Shown here in pieces: positions 50,633-59,610 of a stretch of 64,000 bases of DNA. Both the position numbers and the translations under genes were made by a program. The DNA is taken from the NCBI GenBank assembly GCA_018897155.1, contig JAHILE010000045.1, positions 1-64,000 of the forward strand. Direction: 5' to 3'. Below the pieces are notes generated by a model. It ran no database searches, was not told the origin of the DNA, and saw only the letters and a program-made list of their open reading frames with translations. Source of the stretch: Nanoarchaeota archaeon (lineage in GTDB: Archaea; EX4484-52; LFW-46). Numbering within the stretch: the stretch's first letter is position 1; each line of letters begins with the position of its first letter.

Positions 50633-52080
50633 CAAACAACCTTTTGTTTTTGGAATATATAATAATCGCATTTGGAGTCATTTCCATAGTAAATCGTTTT
50701 GCTGTTTTTTTGTATGTCTCTTGCAAATGCCTTTATAGTATTCGAGCATTCAATATCCTCTTCCGGGCACGGAAAATCGCATGAATTGAATATCGCATAT
50801 CCTGTTTCATCATGTATTGCGTCGTAATTGTTCTGCGTGAAAATCAGCGAGTAATATATCGGCGTTATTTTTAGGTCCGAATAAACCACTATGTTTCGCG
50901 TTGAGGAAAATAAAGGACCTTTCCCGAAATCCATTTTCGAGTATGTTTTCTCGAATTCTGAAATATTTCCGACTTCCTTCGCCCTTTCAATATCTACAAG
51001 AACGAGATTCCATACAGTTATTGACAAGAAGATTATCGAAATTACTGAGGCAATCTGCTTGTACGGCGCTTTTTCAAACATTCGCAGAATCTCAAAAAAG
51101 CCGTATGCTGCGATGATGAATAGATAGGGGAGGAAAGCCAGCATGTATCTGGCTTCCTTGTGGTTCAGGAGCGTGAAATAGATTATGAGGAACAGCCCGG
51201 CTACAAAAACAGGCAGTTTTTCTTTATCCTGCCAGAGTTTTCCTGCCACAAAATAGATTATTCCGATAGCAGTAAATGCGAGAAATGTGCTTTGAATCCA
51301 CAGTTCATTAAAATAGAATCCATATCCCAAATCATAAAGCCAGGAATATATTTTTGTTATGTTTTTGTTCGCGGAAATGAATGGTTTTGCAAAAGAGCCG
51401 TAAAGATACTCATTTATGAGAAGGTAGGGAATTACCAAAAACAGCACCCCCGACATAAAATCATATATTTTATTAAGGGTGCTTTCAAAACTAAACGCGC
51501 CTTTTTTGCCGTATTTTTCTGATATTATGATTGAAACCGCTATTGCCGCCGCAACCGCAGCCATTGGGAATCGCGTAAGGAATGCCATCGATACAAATAT
51601 GCCTGTGATGAACATTGATTTTTCTGATTTTATCGAGATGTATGCGTATATGGCAGCCATTGCGAAGAAAAGCGAGATTATATCGCTTAAAAGAAGCGTG
51701 CTGAAATAGAAATATATTTTCGTGAAAGCAAGAAGCACTGCCGCAGTAATGCCTTCCTTTTCGCCAAATGCGCGCCTTCCAATAAGATAGGTAAGAACGA
51801 TTGTGCCTGCAGAAAAAAGCATTGCCATAGTGCGGCCTGCAGACAGCGGATCAAATCCGAGTTTCCAAAGAATTCCAGAGAAAAGAGGCATTATGGGAGG
51901 CCTTATTTCTTCCCAGAACCCTATTGAACATCCGGAAAAAATATATTTTCCCATTCCGATATAAACTGCTTCATCCCACCATAACGGATTATTGTGGTAT
52001 AGAGTAAGGATTTGAAGCGCTATGAATAGAATCAGGGCTATGTAAAAAATTATCACGTATTTCTTATTTTCGGGATGCAT
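50632..52080 (-). CDS. Membrane glycosyltransferase of the ArnT/PMT type
   Basis: The 482-residue protein has about 10-11 membrane helices and the first-loop acidic motif WWDEAVYIGMGKYIF used by GT-C enzymes to bind lipid-linked sugar. A conserved RPPIMPLFSG follows and the C-terminal about 100 residues form a soluble extracytoplasmic domain with Cys residues (NSCDFPCPEED). It likely transfers a sugar from dolichyl phosphate to a lipid or protein outside the membrane. GATATAAA about 28 bases before the ATG is the probable TATA. Confidence 0.85.
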   Translation of the reverse strand: MHPENKKYVIIFYIALILFIALQILTLYHNNPLWWDEAVYIGMGKYIFSGCSIGFWEEIRPPIMPLFSGILWKLGFDPLSAGRTMAMLFSAGTIVLTYLIGRRAFGEKEGITAAVLLAFTKIYFYFSTLLLSDIISLFFAMAAIYAYISIKSEKSMFITGIFVSMAFLTRFPMAAVAAAIAVSIIISEKYGKKGAFSFESTLNKIYDFMSGVLFLVIPYLLINEYLYGSFAKPFISANKNITKIYSWLYDLGYGFYFNELWIQSTFLAFTAIGIIYFVAGKLWQDKEKLPVFVAGLFLIIYFTLLNHKEARYMLAFLPYLFIIAAYGFFEILRMFEKAPYKQIASVISIIFLSITVWNLVLVDIERAKEVGNISEFEKTYSKMDFGKGPLFSSTRNIVVYSDLKITPIYYSLIFTQNNYDAIHDETGYAIFNSCDFPCPEEDIECSNTIKAFARDIQKNSKTIYYGNDSKCDYYIFQKQKVV

Positions 52081-52168
52081 GTGAGATATTATTGGATGAA
52101 ATCAGATATAAAAACATAATCTAATAAATATCCGCAGGTTTTATTGGCGTTTTATGGATTCTTTGATA

Positions 52169-52879
52169 TCAATAATATCCGGAACATTCGGTTTGATTTT
52201 CTTTGTCAATGTATTGCGGACATATTTCTTTGAGCAGTTCAGTGCGTGTCAGGAATTGTTCAACTTTCTTATCATTTATAATGAGCGTAGGGTACTTGGT
52301 TATGTTGTACTTATTTTTTAGAAGTATTACCATCGGCTCATTTATGAAGTCGCTGTCTATCGCAAATATGAGTATCTTGTTTTCAAAGGCCTGCTTAAGG
52401 TTTGAAAGAATGACTCCTTGGGACTCAAGACAGACTTTGCAATCGTTGCTGAAAAAATAAAGGACGGTTACAGAATCCCCACTACATGTCTTTTTGAATT
52501 CTTCGGATAGAAGCCAATACTTAAGGTTTGAAAGAAGATATTGCCTTTTAAGAAACAGGTAATTCGTGCTGTTCACGTTTTTGCTTTTTTCATAATCCAG
52601 CATCTGATTAAGCGTCGGCGCAAGCGTTCTTATGTTGTTTTCAAGCGTCTGGTATAATGTAGGGCATTTTTCCGTCCCCTGTATACTTTCAAGATAAAGA
52701 TATTGAAGCTGCAAGCTCGTGAATTCAAGCTCTTGTTGCTTTACAACTTCCTGAACATAGCCCCGTTTATAATCGTCAAAGAAGTTTCCAAGAAGAAAGC
52801 CGAGCGTAAATACCATGATTGTAATAACCAGAGCTACTGCGTATTTGTCTTTTCTTAGATTTCGCATTTCAGCCTGCAT
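52169..52879 (-). CDS. Membrane-anchored thioredoxin-fold protein
   Basis: One N-terminal membrane helix (VALVITIMVFTLGFLLGNFF) is followed by a helical spacer and a thioredoxin-like domain with FFSNDCKVCLES (C-x2-C active site) and NITKYPTLIIN (cis-proline loop). The domain would face outside and act in disulfide exchange. A 15-base direct repeat (AAAAAGATGGTAAT core) links its ribosome binding region to the end of the glycosyltransferase gene upstream. Confidence 0.78.
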   Translation of the reverse strand: MQAEMRNLRKDKYAVALVITIMVFTLGFLLGNFFDDYKRGYVQEVVKQQELEFTSLQLQYLYLESIQGTEKCPTLYQTLENNIRTLAPTLNQMLDYEKSKNVNSTNYLFLKRQYLLSNLKYWLLSEEFKKTCSGDSVTVLYFFSNDCKVCLESQGVILSNLKQAFENKILIFAIDSDFINEPMVILLKNKYNITKYPTLIINDKKVEQFLTRTELLKEICPQYIDKENQTECSGYY

Positions 52880-52912
52880 ATTACCATCTTTTTAGTTTAT
52901 AATTTCTTAAAA

Positions 52913-54160
52913 TTACCATCTTTTTACGCGCTTTAAAACAAGAAGCTCAAACATCGAGCCCACCCAGATGAACGATAGGATAATATAGTATACCACAAAA
53001 TATAAAAGCAGCGGGATTATCTGGTATGCTGAAAGCTTTTCACTGCCATTTTTAAACCCCTTCAGCATCCAGTAAATGCCTATTGCAAATATCAGAATTA
53101 TTATGAATATCTTCGTGTAGTCATACATTAGAAGAAGCGATTTGAGTTCTACAGCAGTGTATCGTGGAATATATATATTAAAGTTCAGCAGAAACAGATT
53201 TGATATTTTCGTAATTATCGGCGATATAAAATACTTGAAAAAAAGAGTGACCGTTATAAAAGGCAATATTAGCCCCATTACAAGTGTTGGAAGCTGGAAA
53301 ATTCCGAAATCGCCGTATTTTTTATTTAATAACATATCGCGGTACTGGTATATTGTTATTACCGAACCTTTGAACCATCGGCATCTTTGATTGTAGAGTT
53401 CTGATAGGTTCTTAGGCGCTATTGTAAGCACTTCACCCGTAGTGCTTTGCAGGATTTTGTAGTGGTTTCTTTGTATTCTATAGCATATTTCCTGGTCCTC
53501 TACAATTGTTTTTTCGTCAAAGCCTCCTATTTTTTGTATCGCGCTTTTTCTGTAAATGCTGAAAGGGCCGGATGTAACATGAATGCTGTTCATGCTTGAA
53601 AAAATACATTTGAGAAATCCGTAGAGCAGATACTCTAATGCCTGAAGCCTTTGAAGAATTGTTTTTGGCTGATACACTTTCATTAGCGGAGACACCGCGG
53701 CAATATCCCCCTCGTAAAAGTATCGCATCATTTCTTTTAGCGTGTCGCTTCTCACCATAGAATCTGCGTCAAGGCATGCTACAAAATCTCCTTTTGCGCG
53801 TTTTATTCCCTCATTTAGAGCTGCGCCTTTTCCCAAATTTTTCTGATTGATTAGCAGCAGCTTAAAATGATGTTCCTTTTGCATAAAACCCTCGGCAATG
53901 TTTTGGGTTTTGTCTTTTGAGCCGTCGTTGACTACAATTATTTCAAGCAGATCTTTTGGATAATCTAAGTTCATTAACGATTCAAGCGTCTTTCCTATGG
54001 ATTCTTCTTCATTGTATGCAGGCACTATAACGCTTACCGAAGGAATCGTATCGAGCCTTTTTGGAGGCGGACGTTTCTCAAAAAAAGTGATAAGAAGAAA
54101 AACCGAGACATAAAGCGAAAAGAAATACACTGCCCAGAAAACAATATCAGAGAAATACAT
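52913..54160 (-). CDS. Processive family 2 membrane glycosyltransferase
   Basis: The 415-residue protein has an N-terminal helix, the GT2 domain (VSVIVPAYNEEESIGKTLES, VVNDGSKDKT, VACLDADSMV, GPFSIYRKSAI, EDQEICYRI) and the QRCRWFKGS motif (QxxRW) of processive synthases, followed by about four membrane helices. It resembles hyaluronan/poly-GlcNAc synthase-like enzymes and could build an extracellular polymer. GGTG lies nine bases before the ATG. Confidence 0.87.
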   Translation of the reverse strand: MYFSDIVFWAVYFFSLYVSVFLLITFFEKRPPPKRLDTIPSVSVIVPAYNEEESIGKTLESLMNLDYPKDLLEIIVVNDGSKDKTQNIAEGFMQKEHHFKLLLINQKNLGKGAALNEGIKRAKGDFVACLDADSMVRSDTLKEMMRYFYEGDIAAVSPLMKVYQPKTILQRLQALEYLLYGFLKCIFSSMNSIHVTSGPFSIYRKSAIQKIGGFDEKTIVEDQEICYRIQRNHYKILQSTTGEVLTIAPKNLSELYNQRCRWFKGSVITIYQYRDMLLNKKYGDFGIFQLPTLVMGLILPFITVTLFFKYFISPIITKISNLFLLNFNIYIPRYTAVELKSLLLMYDYTKIFIIILIFAIGIYWMLKGFKNGSEKLSAYQIIPLLLYFVVYYIILSFIWVGSMFELLVLKRVKRW

Positions 54161-54175
54161 GATAGTTTCACCATT

Positions 54176-54514
54176 TTAAAGAAGCTTTAGTTTTCCTGCA
54201 ACAGCATCTATTTTATCATCATCTTCAGGCCCGATACCAACGCATGTCGCAGTTCCTGGCTCAAGCTGTGTTTTTCCAGCATCGCGGATTAATGCTGCGG
54301 GAATTTTCGCCTTTTTTGCAGTCATAAAAACATCTATTAGCTCTTTTTCGCCAGAAACTTTCAATATTACCTTTTTCTGGCCTTCGGATTCCCATGATTC
54401 TGCCGAATCGAAATCTGCTTTTTTATACGATTCAAGGGATGCATGCGCGGCCTGCGCGGCAAGCTTACCTTTTGTCATTTTCAGATCTGCGCGAATTATT
54501 ATTGCCTGTTTCAT
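54176..54514 (-). CDS. pth2: Peptidyl-tRNA hydrolase, Pth2 type
   Basis: Releases peptides from stalled peptidyl-tRNA. The 112-residue protein has the Pth2 pattern KQAIIIRADLKMTKGKLAAQ, AAHASLESYKKA, IRDAGKTQLEPGTATCVGIGP (only key parts shown) and D-K-I-D near the end. A TATA box CTTTTTATACC (about 54536-54546) is centred 26 nt before the ATG, so it is leaderless. Confidence 0.95.
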   Translation of the reverse strand: MKQAIIIRADLKMTKGKLAAQAAHASLESYKKADFDSAESWESEGQKKVILKVSGEKELIDVFMTAKKAKIPAALIRDAGKTQLEPGTATCVGIGPEDDDKIDAVAGKLKLL

Positions 54515-54562
54515 AGAATGAATTTGTGCGGACAGGTATAAAAAGGCTCTTATTTTGTTAGG

Positions 54563-55288
54563 CTATCTCTTTCCATGAACCTCATTTTTCAATCTTTCGA
54601 AGAATTCTTGCATAAAACCCATTCTTTCTTTAGCGATTTCTTTTGCTTTTTGAGTATATAATTTGTCGGGTATGTGTATGACTTTTGTCACAAAATCAAG
54701 GTTTGGCGAGTGTTTTGACGGGTTTTTTATTCTTCCGTTCGGCTTTCCGCCGACAAGATTATCGCTTATATATTCTTCAATTGGCGTATCTACGTATATT
54801 TTTTCGCCATGTTCTCCGGCAACCATGAAAAGGCGCGCGATTCCGACTGCTCCGAGCGTGTCGAGCTTATCCGCGTCAAAAAGTATTTTTGCTTCTATTG
54901 TCTTTGGCTCGTTGCCGGTTCTGAAGCGATGGCATGCTATGCTGTGTTTTACTTTCTCTATTTTTTCAGGAGGGAAGTTAAGCTCTTTTAGTATTTTTTC
55001 AGACATGACAGAGCCAAGAACTGCGTGATCAGTATTTCCAGTATTGTCGCCGGCTTCTTTAACGCGCGCGATATCGTGAAGAAGAACTGAGGCTTCAAGG
55101 ACATCTTTGTCAACATCTTTTTCGCCATCTGCAATCTCCGTTCGCTTGCTTTCGGCTCTTGCAGCCATCTCTGCGTCTGCAAGATGCATGCATAAATCAT
55201 GGACGCGCATTACATGGTCCATACTGTGCGCGGAGCCGGAAAGTTCTTTTTCCATGATTGCCTTAATTTTCTGTTGAATTTCGTTCAT
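54563..55288 (-). CDS. HD-domain phosphohydrolase
   Basis: The 241-residue protein has the HD metal-binding order: H in HSMDHVMRVHDL, HD in ASVLLHDIARVKE, H in SIACHRFRTG and D in LFDADKLDTLG. This matches the family related to YedJ/uncharacterised metal-dependent phosphohydrolases. ATG 55288 (MNEIQQK) is preferred to the TTG 12 bases upstream. It lies 28 bases after the aIF2-gamma stop. Confidence 0.85.
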   Translation of the reverse strand: MNEIQQKIKAIMEKELSGSAHSMDHVMRVHDLCMHLADAEMAARAESKRTEIADGEKDVDKDVLEASVLLHDIARVKEAGDNTGNTDHAVLGSVMSEKILKELNFPPEKIEKVKHSIACHRFRTGNEPKTIEAKILFDADKLDTLGAVGIARLFMVAGEHGEKIYVDTPIEEYISDNLVGGKPNGRIKNPSKHSPNLDFVTKVIHIPDKLYTQKAKEIAKERMGFMQEFFERLKNEVHGKR

Positions 55289-55316
55289 AAGAAATCGCAA
55301 TTGAATGTTTGTGGGG

Positions 55317-56570
55317 TTATTGCTTGATTACGCCCCAACCAATGAGCCGCCATTTGCTTTCTATCTGGCGCGATAGCGCGACTTTGTCCCCGATTGATGC
55401 GCATACCGGAATTTTTAGTAGGAATTCGGCAACTTTTCCGGGTTTTGTGCAAATTCCAATCGTTCTTGAAGTATTGACATTCATGAGCAAGGCATCATTT
55501 TGCTTTACTTCATTTTTCACCTGTTTTGCATCAACAAGGCGCTCAAAAGTGTGCATTTCAAGCTTTAAATTATTGAATACGGCGGGGAGTTTTCCTTCAA
55601 GCCCAAGAACATTTCCAACAAGGTTATCTGATTTTGCTAGAGACGGATCTAAGAGAGTTCCGACACTAAGAAGCCCTCCGGGTTTTCCGGCATCAAGCGA
55701 TGCATTGCCCTGATTTATACTTACAATCGTTGATTTAAGAGGAACCCATTTACTCTCCTTTTTTGCACCAGGGCGTATTTCTATTTTGTCGCCTTTTTTT
55801 AGATTCCCGCGCACAAGGCTTCCTCCGACCACGCCGCCGACAAGTTCAGATATATCGGTTCCGGGCCGGTTTACATCAAAGCTTCGCGCGATATACATAA
55901 TAGGGTCTGCATTCGAATCATGCGGCTTTGGCTGTATTATATCAGTTATTGCTGCAAGAAGAACATCAATGTTTGCCTGATGCTGCGCAGAAACAGGAAT
56001 TATCGGCGCGTTTTCTGCAACCGAGCCTTTGATAAAAGCCTTTATCTGGCCGTAGTTTTTTCGCATCTGTGCCTCATCAACAAGATCCACTTTGTTTTGC
56101 ACAATAACTATATTTTTTATTCCTGCGATATTTAAGACCATTAGATGCTCTGCAGTTTGCGGCTGCGGGCATTGTTCATTTGCCGCGATTACCAAAAGCG
56201 CGCCATCCATAAGAGATGCTCCTGTCAGCACTGTCGCCATCAATGTTTCGTGTCCGGGGCAGTCGATTACAGACAAGGCACGGACATATTCGGTATTAAC
56301 TTCATGTTCTAAGCATTTCGGCATTGTGGTGTATGCTTTAATGCTCTCGCACTTTGGGCATTTTCTTATTTCCATATCTGCGTAACCGAGGCGAATTGAA
56401 ATGCCGCGCTTCAGCTCTTCGGAATGTTCGTCTGTGAATTTTCCGGTAAGCGCCTGAGTAAGCGTGGTTTTTCCATGGTCGACGTGGCCGACAATTCCGA
56501 TGTTCATTTCCGGAAGGTGCCTGTCTGCTTTGTTTTGCGCAACATCCGATTCTGATTTTTTAGAAACCAT
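55317..56570 (-). CDS. eif2g: Translation initiation factor aIF2 gamma subunit
   Basis: Binds GTP and Met-tRNAi. The 417-residue GTPase has G1 GIVGHVDHGKTTL, switch I around RGISIRLGYAD, G3 VIDCPGHETLM, G4 VQNKVDL and two beta-barrel domains. The zinc knuckle is altered: CPKCES is followed by MPKCLEH instead of a second C-x2-C, so the fourth ligand may be His. ATTTAAAT centred 26 nt upstream makes it leaderless. Confidence 0.95.
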   Translation of the reverse strand: MVSKKSESDVAQNKADRHLPEMNIGIVGHVDHGKTTLTQALTGKFTDEHSEELKRGISIRLGYADMEIRKCPKCESIKAYTTMPKCLEHEVNTEYVRALSVIDCPGHETLMATVLTGASLMDGALLVIAANEQCPQPQTAEHLMVLNIAGIKNIVIVQNKVDLVDEAQMRKNYGQIKAFIKGSVAENAPIIPVSAQHQANIDVLLAAITDIIQPKPHDSNADPIMYIARSFDVNRPGTDISELVGGVVGGSLVRGNLKKGDKIEIRPGAKKESKWVPLKSTIVSINQGNASLDAGKPGGLLSVGTLLDPSLAKSDNLVGNVLGLEGKLPAVFNNLKLEMHTFERLVDAKQVKNEVKQNDALLMNVNTSRTIGICTKPGKVAEFLLKIPVCASIGDKVALSRQIESKWRLIGWGVIKQ

Positions 56571-56699
56571 AGAACCATTAATTGAAAAGAAAGATTTAAA
56601 TAGAAAGGCGAAACATAAAATGCAAGCACGTAGATGAAAACAGCTAAACTATCCGCAGGCTAAAAAGTTATTTAAATAAACCTTAGCATAGGTATTTTT

Positions 56700-58478
56700 A
56701 TGCCAAAAATAACTGACGAAATCATGCGCGAAGCAGAAAACAAGCATTATGATTTTCAGACAGGGTGCTATTTCTCAGGCTCAAAGAAAATCCGCGGCGC
56801 ACGCCTTATATGGAGCGACAAAATCAGTGATATGTATTGGAATTATGCGACTAAAATCAATGCAGATGAAAAAACCAAGGGCGCGTTAATAAAAGAAATT
56901 ATCGCTTTTTACAAAGAAAAAAACAGGCAGCCTGAATTGTATATCACGCCGTTTACTGAGCCGAAGAATCTTGCAGAGTATGCAAAACTAATTGGCTTTA
57001 AATTAGCATTTAGAGATGCTTGGATGTTTTATGAGGGGCAAAAAAAACAAATCAAAACGCTTGAAAATTTTATAATAAAGCAAGTCAAGACAAAAGAAGA
57101 AATGAAACTCTTTATTGATGTTTTTCATCAGGCGTATGGCGGCGCAACTCTGAACGAACCTTATGGAGCGCTTCCAAAAGAATACGGAGAATGCCTTATT
57201 AATTCGTTTACAAATCCGCTAAAAGGAAAAACCACCATTCATTATTTAGGGCTTTTAAACGGGATTGCGGTTGGCATTGCAACCCTGTTTTATTCAGAAA
57301 AATTCGGATGCATCACTAATGTTGGAGTTGTTTCGTTTCAAAGAAAAAAAGGAATCGGGGCTCTTTTAACAATAAATGCGATTGCGGATTCGATTAAGAA
57401 TAAAGCTGAAATAGTGTTTTTGTATACTGAAGAAGGCAGCATCAATGAAAAATACTATCAAAAACTTGGCTTTTCTACAAAATTTATCGGTGAATCATTT
57501 TTGCTTGATGCTCTTGAATACGGAGTTTACCAAACCGTTAATTCCTGCGTAAAGATAAAACCAAATGAAAATGTGGTAATACTCACAGACAATAAAATAA
57601 AGGCAGTTGCGGCGCGTATTGCCGATGCCGTAAAGAAAATAACGCCCAATATTAAGACATACACACTTAATGATTACGGAAAACGGCCTTTTAAAATACC
57701 GCCATTTATTCTTGAAGACATCAAAAAATCCGATGCTGCATTCGTTATTACCGAGTACATTTATGGTGATATGCCCGTACTTTATGAACCGGTGAATGGC
57801 GCAGTTACTAAAAGCCGGACGCGCATGGCTGCATTAGTCGATATAGACGAATCGCTGTTAAAAGACGGGATGAATGCAGATTATGAAAAAATCGGCAAGT
57901 TTTCAAAGAAAATATATCGCATTGTTAAAAATGCTAAGAAAATACGCGTTATTACCGATTTAGGAACTGATATTACTGTAACTCTCGGCTATAAATGGGC
58001 TGTGTTTGACGGAATTCCAAGACCCGGAAAATGGGTTAATTTGCCTGATGGAGAGGTATTGACTGCGCCAAAAAATGTTGATGGCGTAGTTGTTGTTGAT
58101 GGCAGTATAGAATTTCTGGGAATTTTGACACAACACCCTATGAAAATTGAAATCAAAGACGGCTTTGCACAAAAAGAAAGCGTATCATGTGCGCGTAAGG
58201 AAATAAAAGACAAATTTACTGAACTCGTTTTTACAACGGACGAAAATTCAAGCCGTGTAGGAGAGTTCGCATTCGGAACTAACTTATTCCTAAAAAATTT
58301 GTCAGGCAATCTGCTTCAGGACGAGAAATTTCCAAGCATCCATATCGCATTCGGAGACCCGCACGGAAGCCTGACAGGGGCAAAGTGGAGGAGCAATAAT
58401 CACATGGATGCAATTATATTAAAGCCGACAGTATTTGTTGATGATGTTAAGGTTATGGAAAAGGAAAATATCTTATAG
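56700..58478 (+). CDS. Fusion of a GNAT acetyltransferase and an M29-like aminopeptidase
   Basis: Residues 1 to about 275 form a GNAT region: LLNGIAVGIATLFYSEKFGC, VVSFQRKKGIGALLTINAIA (acetyl-CoA loop) and KYYQKLGFSTKF. From about 285 the protein matches M29 (thermophilic) aminopeptidases: NLPDGEVLTAPKNVDG, SSRVGEFAFGTN, FPSIHIAFGDPHGS and NNHMDAIIL, which keep the Glu, Glu, His, His and Asp metal ligands. The stretch between the domains has no stop or frame change, so this is a true 592-residue fusion. ATTTAAAT at about 56674 supports a leaderless start. Confidence 0.82.
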   Translation: MPKITDEIMREAENKHYDFQTGCYFSGSKKIRGARLIWSDKISDMYWNYATKINADEKTKGALIKEIIAFYKEKNRQPELYITPFTEPKNLAEYAKLIGFKLAFRDAWMFYEGQKKQIKTLENFIIKQVKTKEEMKLFIDVFHQAYGGATLNEPYGALPKEYGECLINSFTNPLKGKTTIHYLGLLNGIAVGIATLFYSEKFGCITNVGVVSFQRKKGIGALLTINAIADSIKNKAEIVFLYTEEGSINEKYYQKLGFSTKFIGESFLLDALEYGVYQTVNSCVKIKPNENVVILTDNKIKAVAARIADAVKKITPNIKTYTLNDYGKRPFKIPPFILEDIKKSDAAFVITEYIYGDMPVLYEPVNGAVTKSRTRMAALVDIDESLLKDGMNADYEKIGKFSKKIYRIVKNAKKIRVITDLGTDITVTLGYKWAVFDGIPRPGKWVNLPDGEVLTAPKNVDGVVVVDGSIEFLGILTQHPMKIEIKDGFAQKESVSCARKEIKDKFTELVFTTDENSSRVGEFAFGTNLFLKNLSGNLLQDEKFPSIHIAFGDPHGSLTGAKWRSNNHMDAIILKPTVFVDDVKVMEKENIL

Positions 58479-58592
58479 AATAAAAGATAGGATACGTTTT
58501 GAGATAGGTTGATTTCTACATAGTAAAATAAAACGTAGCGGCGCGCATAATCCATAGTTGTAATTTAAATAATTTAATGATGGAAGAACAAA
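58479..58592. other. Upstream part of the 58.5-58.8 kb gap
   Basis: No gene is seen. It ends with ATTTAAAT (58563-58570), a TATA-like box that would start a transcript at about 58593. Confidence 0.4.
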
Positions 58593-58668
58593 GCGCCTCC
58601 AATGAAAGAGGCGCAAAATAAACTCAATGATCAACTAAATAATAACCATTACTCAATTATTTTTTTTT
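58593..58668 (+). ncRNA. Candidate small RNA of about 75 nt
   Basis: GCGCCTC (58593-58599) and GAGGCGC (58608-58614) form a perfect 7-bp hairpin at exactly the start predicted from the TATA-like box at 58563-58570. An A/U-rich tail of about 45 nt follows and ends in nine T residues (58660-58668), a typical archaeal termination signal. There is no ORF longer than 14 codons. The class is unknown. Confidence 0.45.
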
Positions 58669-58794
58669 CGCTGGTTTTGGTCCTATCATTTAAGTCACCT
58701 ATGGAAGACGAGGAATGGGTTATGGGTGGGTCAACCACACATATCTTATGAACGACTGAGATTATATACTCCATTATGGAGTTTATTGAAGCCG
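58669..58794. other. Rest of the gap before the C39-like gene end
   Basis: The region is unremarkable apart from a short GTGGGTCAACCACAC imperfect palindrome (about 58724-58739). No gene or promoter is evident. Confidence 0.35.
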
Positions 58795-59361
58795 TTAAAT
58801 TTTATCTTTAGAATACGGTTTTGATGCATGTGTTTGGTAAACCCTTCCCGATTTGACAAGAACATTCGCATCATTCACCTTTAAGCTAATTTCCTGCGCG
58901 ATTTTTACATCGCGCGGCAATACCGCCATTATCCATCTATTTCCCCTTGTCAGGCGGTCGTTCCAGAATTCTTCAAAAACCTTTTTGTTTACTTCATGCC
59001 GCGGGCCGTACCACGGATCGCAGAAAAACACATTTTTTGCAGTTACTTTAATCATCACGCTGTAATGCCCGATTTCGCTGATGTTGTCGGTCCAATCAAT
59101 TATCACCGGCAGATGCGCCTTCAAAAATGCTTTTACAGTTGCCATATTTGCATTTTCATGCACAAAGCATGAGAACCCGATTTTTTTGCAAGCATCAATC
59201 ATTCCCTGATGGTGCGTGCCGCATTTTTCGCTTGTGTTTGCAATACGCGCGATTTCATCTTCTGTTTTTTTGATCCCAAGCGTTTCAAGAACCATCTTAA
59301 GGCAGGTGGGGCCGCAGAAATAGCAGTTCTTCTGGTGGTGGTAAGGAACTTTAACAGGCAT
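58795..59361 (-). CDS. C39-like papain-fold peptidase
   Basis: The protein (188 residues from ATG 59361) begins VPYHHQKNCYFCGPTCLKMVL with the catalytic Cys of C39_2-type peptidases, then a helix region, ISEIGHYSVMIKV with the catalytic His, and VFFCDPWYG with the Asp. No ABC transporter follows, so it is not a bacteriocin exporter; it may cleave leader peptides or act on cell proteins. A palindromic TATA box at 59384-59390 is centred 26 nt before the ATG. Confidence 0.8.
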   Translation of the reverse strand: MPVKVPYHHQKNCYFCGPTCLKMVLETLGIKKTEDEIARIANTSEKCGTHHQGMIDACKKIGFSCFVHENANMATVKAFLKAHLPVIIDWTDNISEIGHYSVMIKVTAKNVFFCDPWYGPRHEVNKKVFEEFWNDRLTRGNRWIMAVLPRDVKIAQEISLKVNDANVLVKSGRVYQTHASKPYSKDKI

Positions 59362-59383
59362 AGTAATACATGGTAAGGTACAC

Positions 59384-59390
59384 ATATATA
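59384..59390. promoter_or_regulatory. Palindromic TATA box between the C39-like gene and an RNA region
   Basis: ATATATA lies 26 nt from the minus-strand ATG at 59361, and in the other direction predicts a start at about 59413, where a GC-rich structured region begins. This is the second case in the window of one symmetric TATA box placed to serve both strands. Confidence 0.5.
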
Positions 59391-59411
59391 GAAAATGCAT
59401 TTTTGGATAGT

Positions 59412-59515
59412 GCTGGGCGGGTAGACTGTAGAAGTTACGCCAACAAGGTCTGGCATTGTTCCATGGAGCTGCGGAATGGGCATGCTTCGGGGAAGCTTTA
59501 CGGTAGCTGATTAGA
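59412..59515 (+). ncRNA. GC-rich structured RNA candidate of about 105 nt
   Basis: In this AT-rich intergenic context the segment is strikingly GC-rich and begins at the start predicted by the palindromic TATA box. Possible stems include GCTT-CGGGG-AAGC, TTGTTCC/GGAATGG (with wobbles) and GCCA/TGGC. I compared it by eye with SRP RNA, RNase P RNA, 5S rRNA and tRNA signatures and found none of their conserved cores. No long ORF is present. It may be a new or highly diverged RNA. Confidence 0.42.
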
Positions 59516-59610
59516 AAACTGCTTCGAATGGCTGAAATATTTGTTTAATAAAGATATGAGCGAATTTATTATTCAATTTATATTGTGATTTAATAGATCG
59601 AGTTGATGCA

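Noticed and set aside
59412-59515. Identity as SRP RNA, RNase P RNA or 5S rRNA
   Set aside because: The conserved cores (SRP helix 8 GNAR loop with GGAGCAG, RNase P GAGGAAAGUC, 5S CCGAACCCGG) are not present on either strand.
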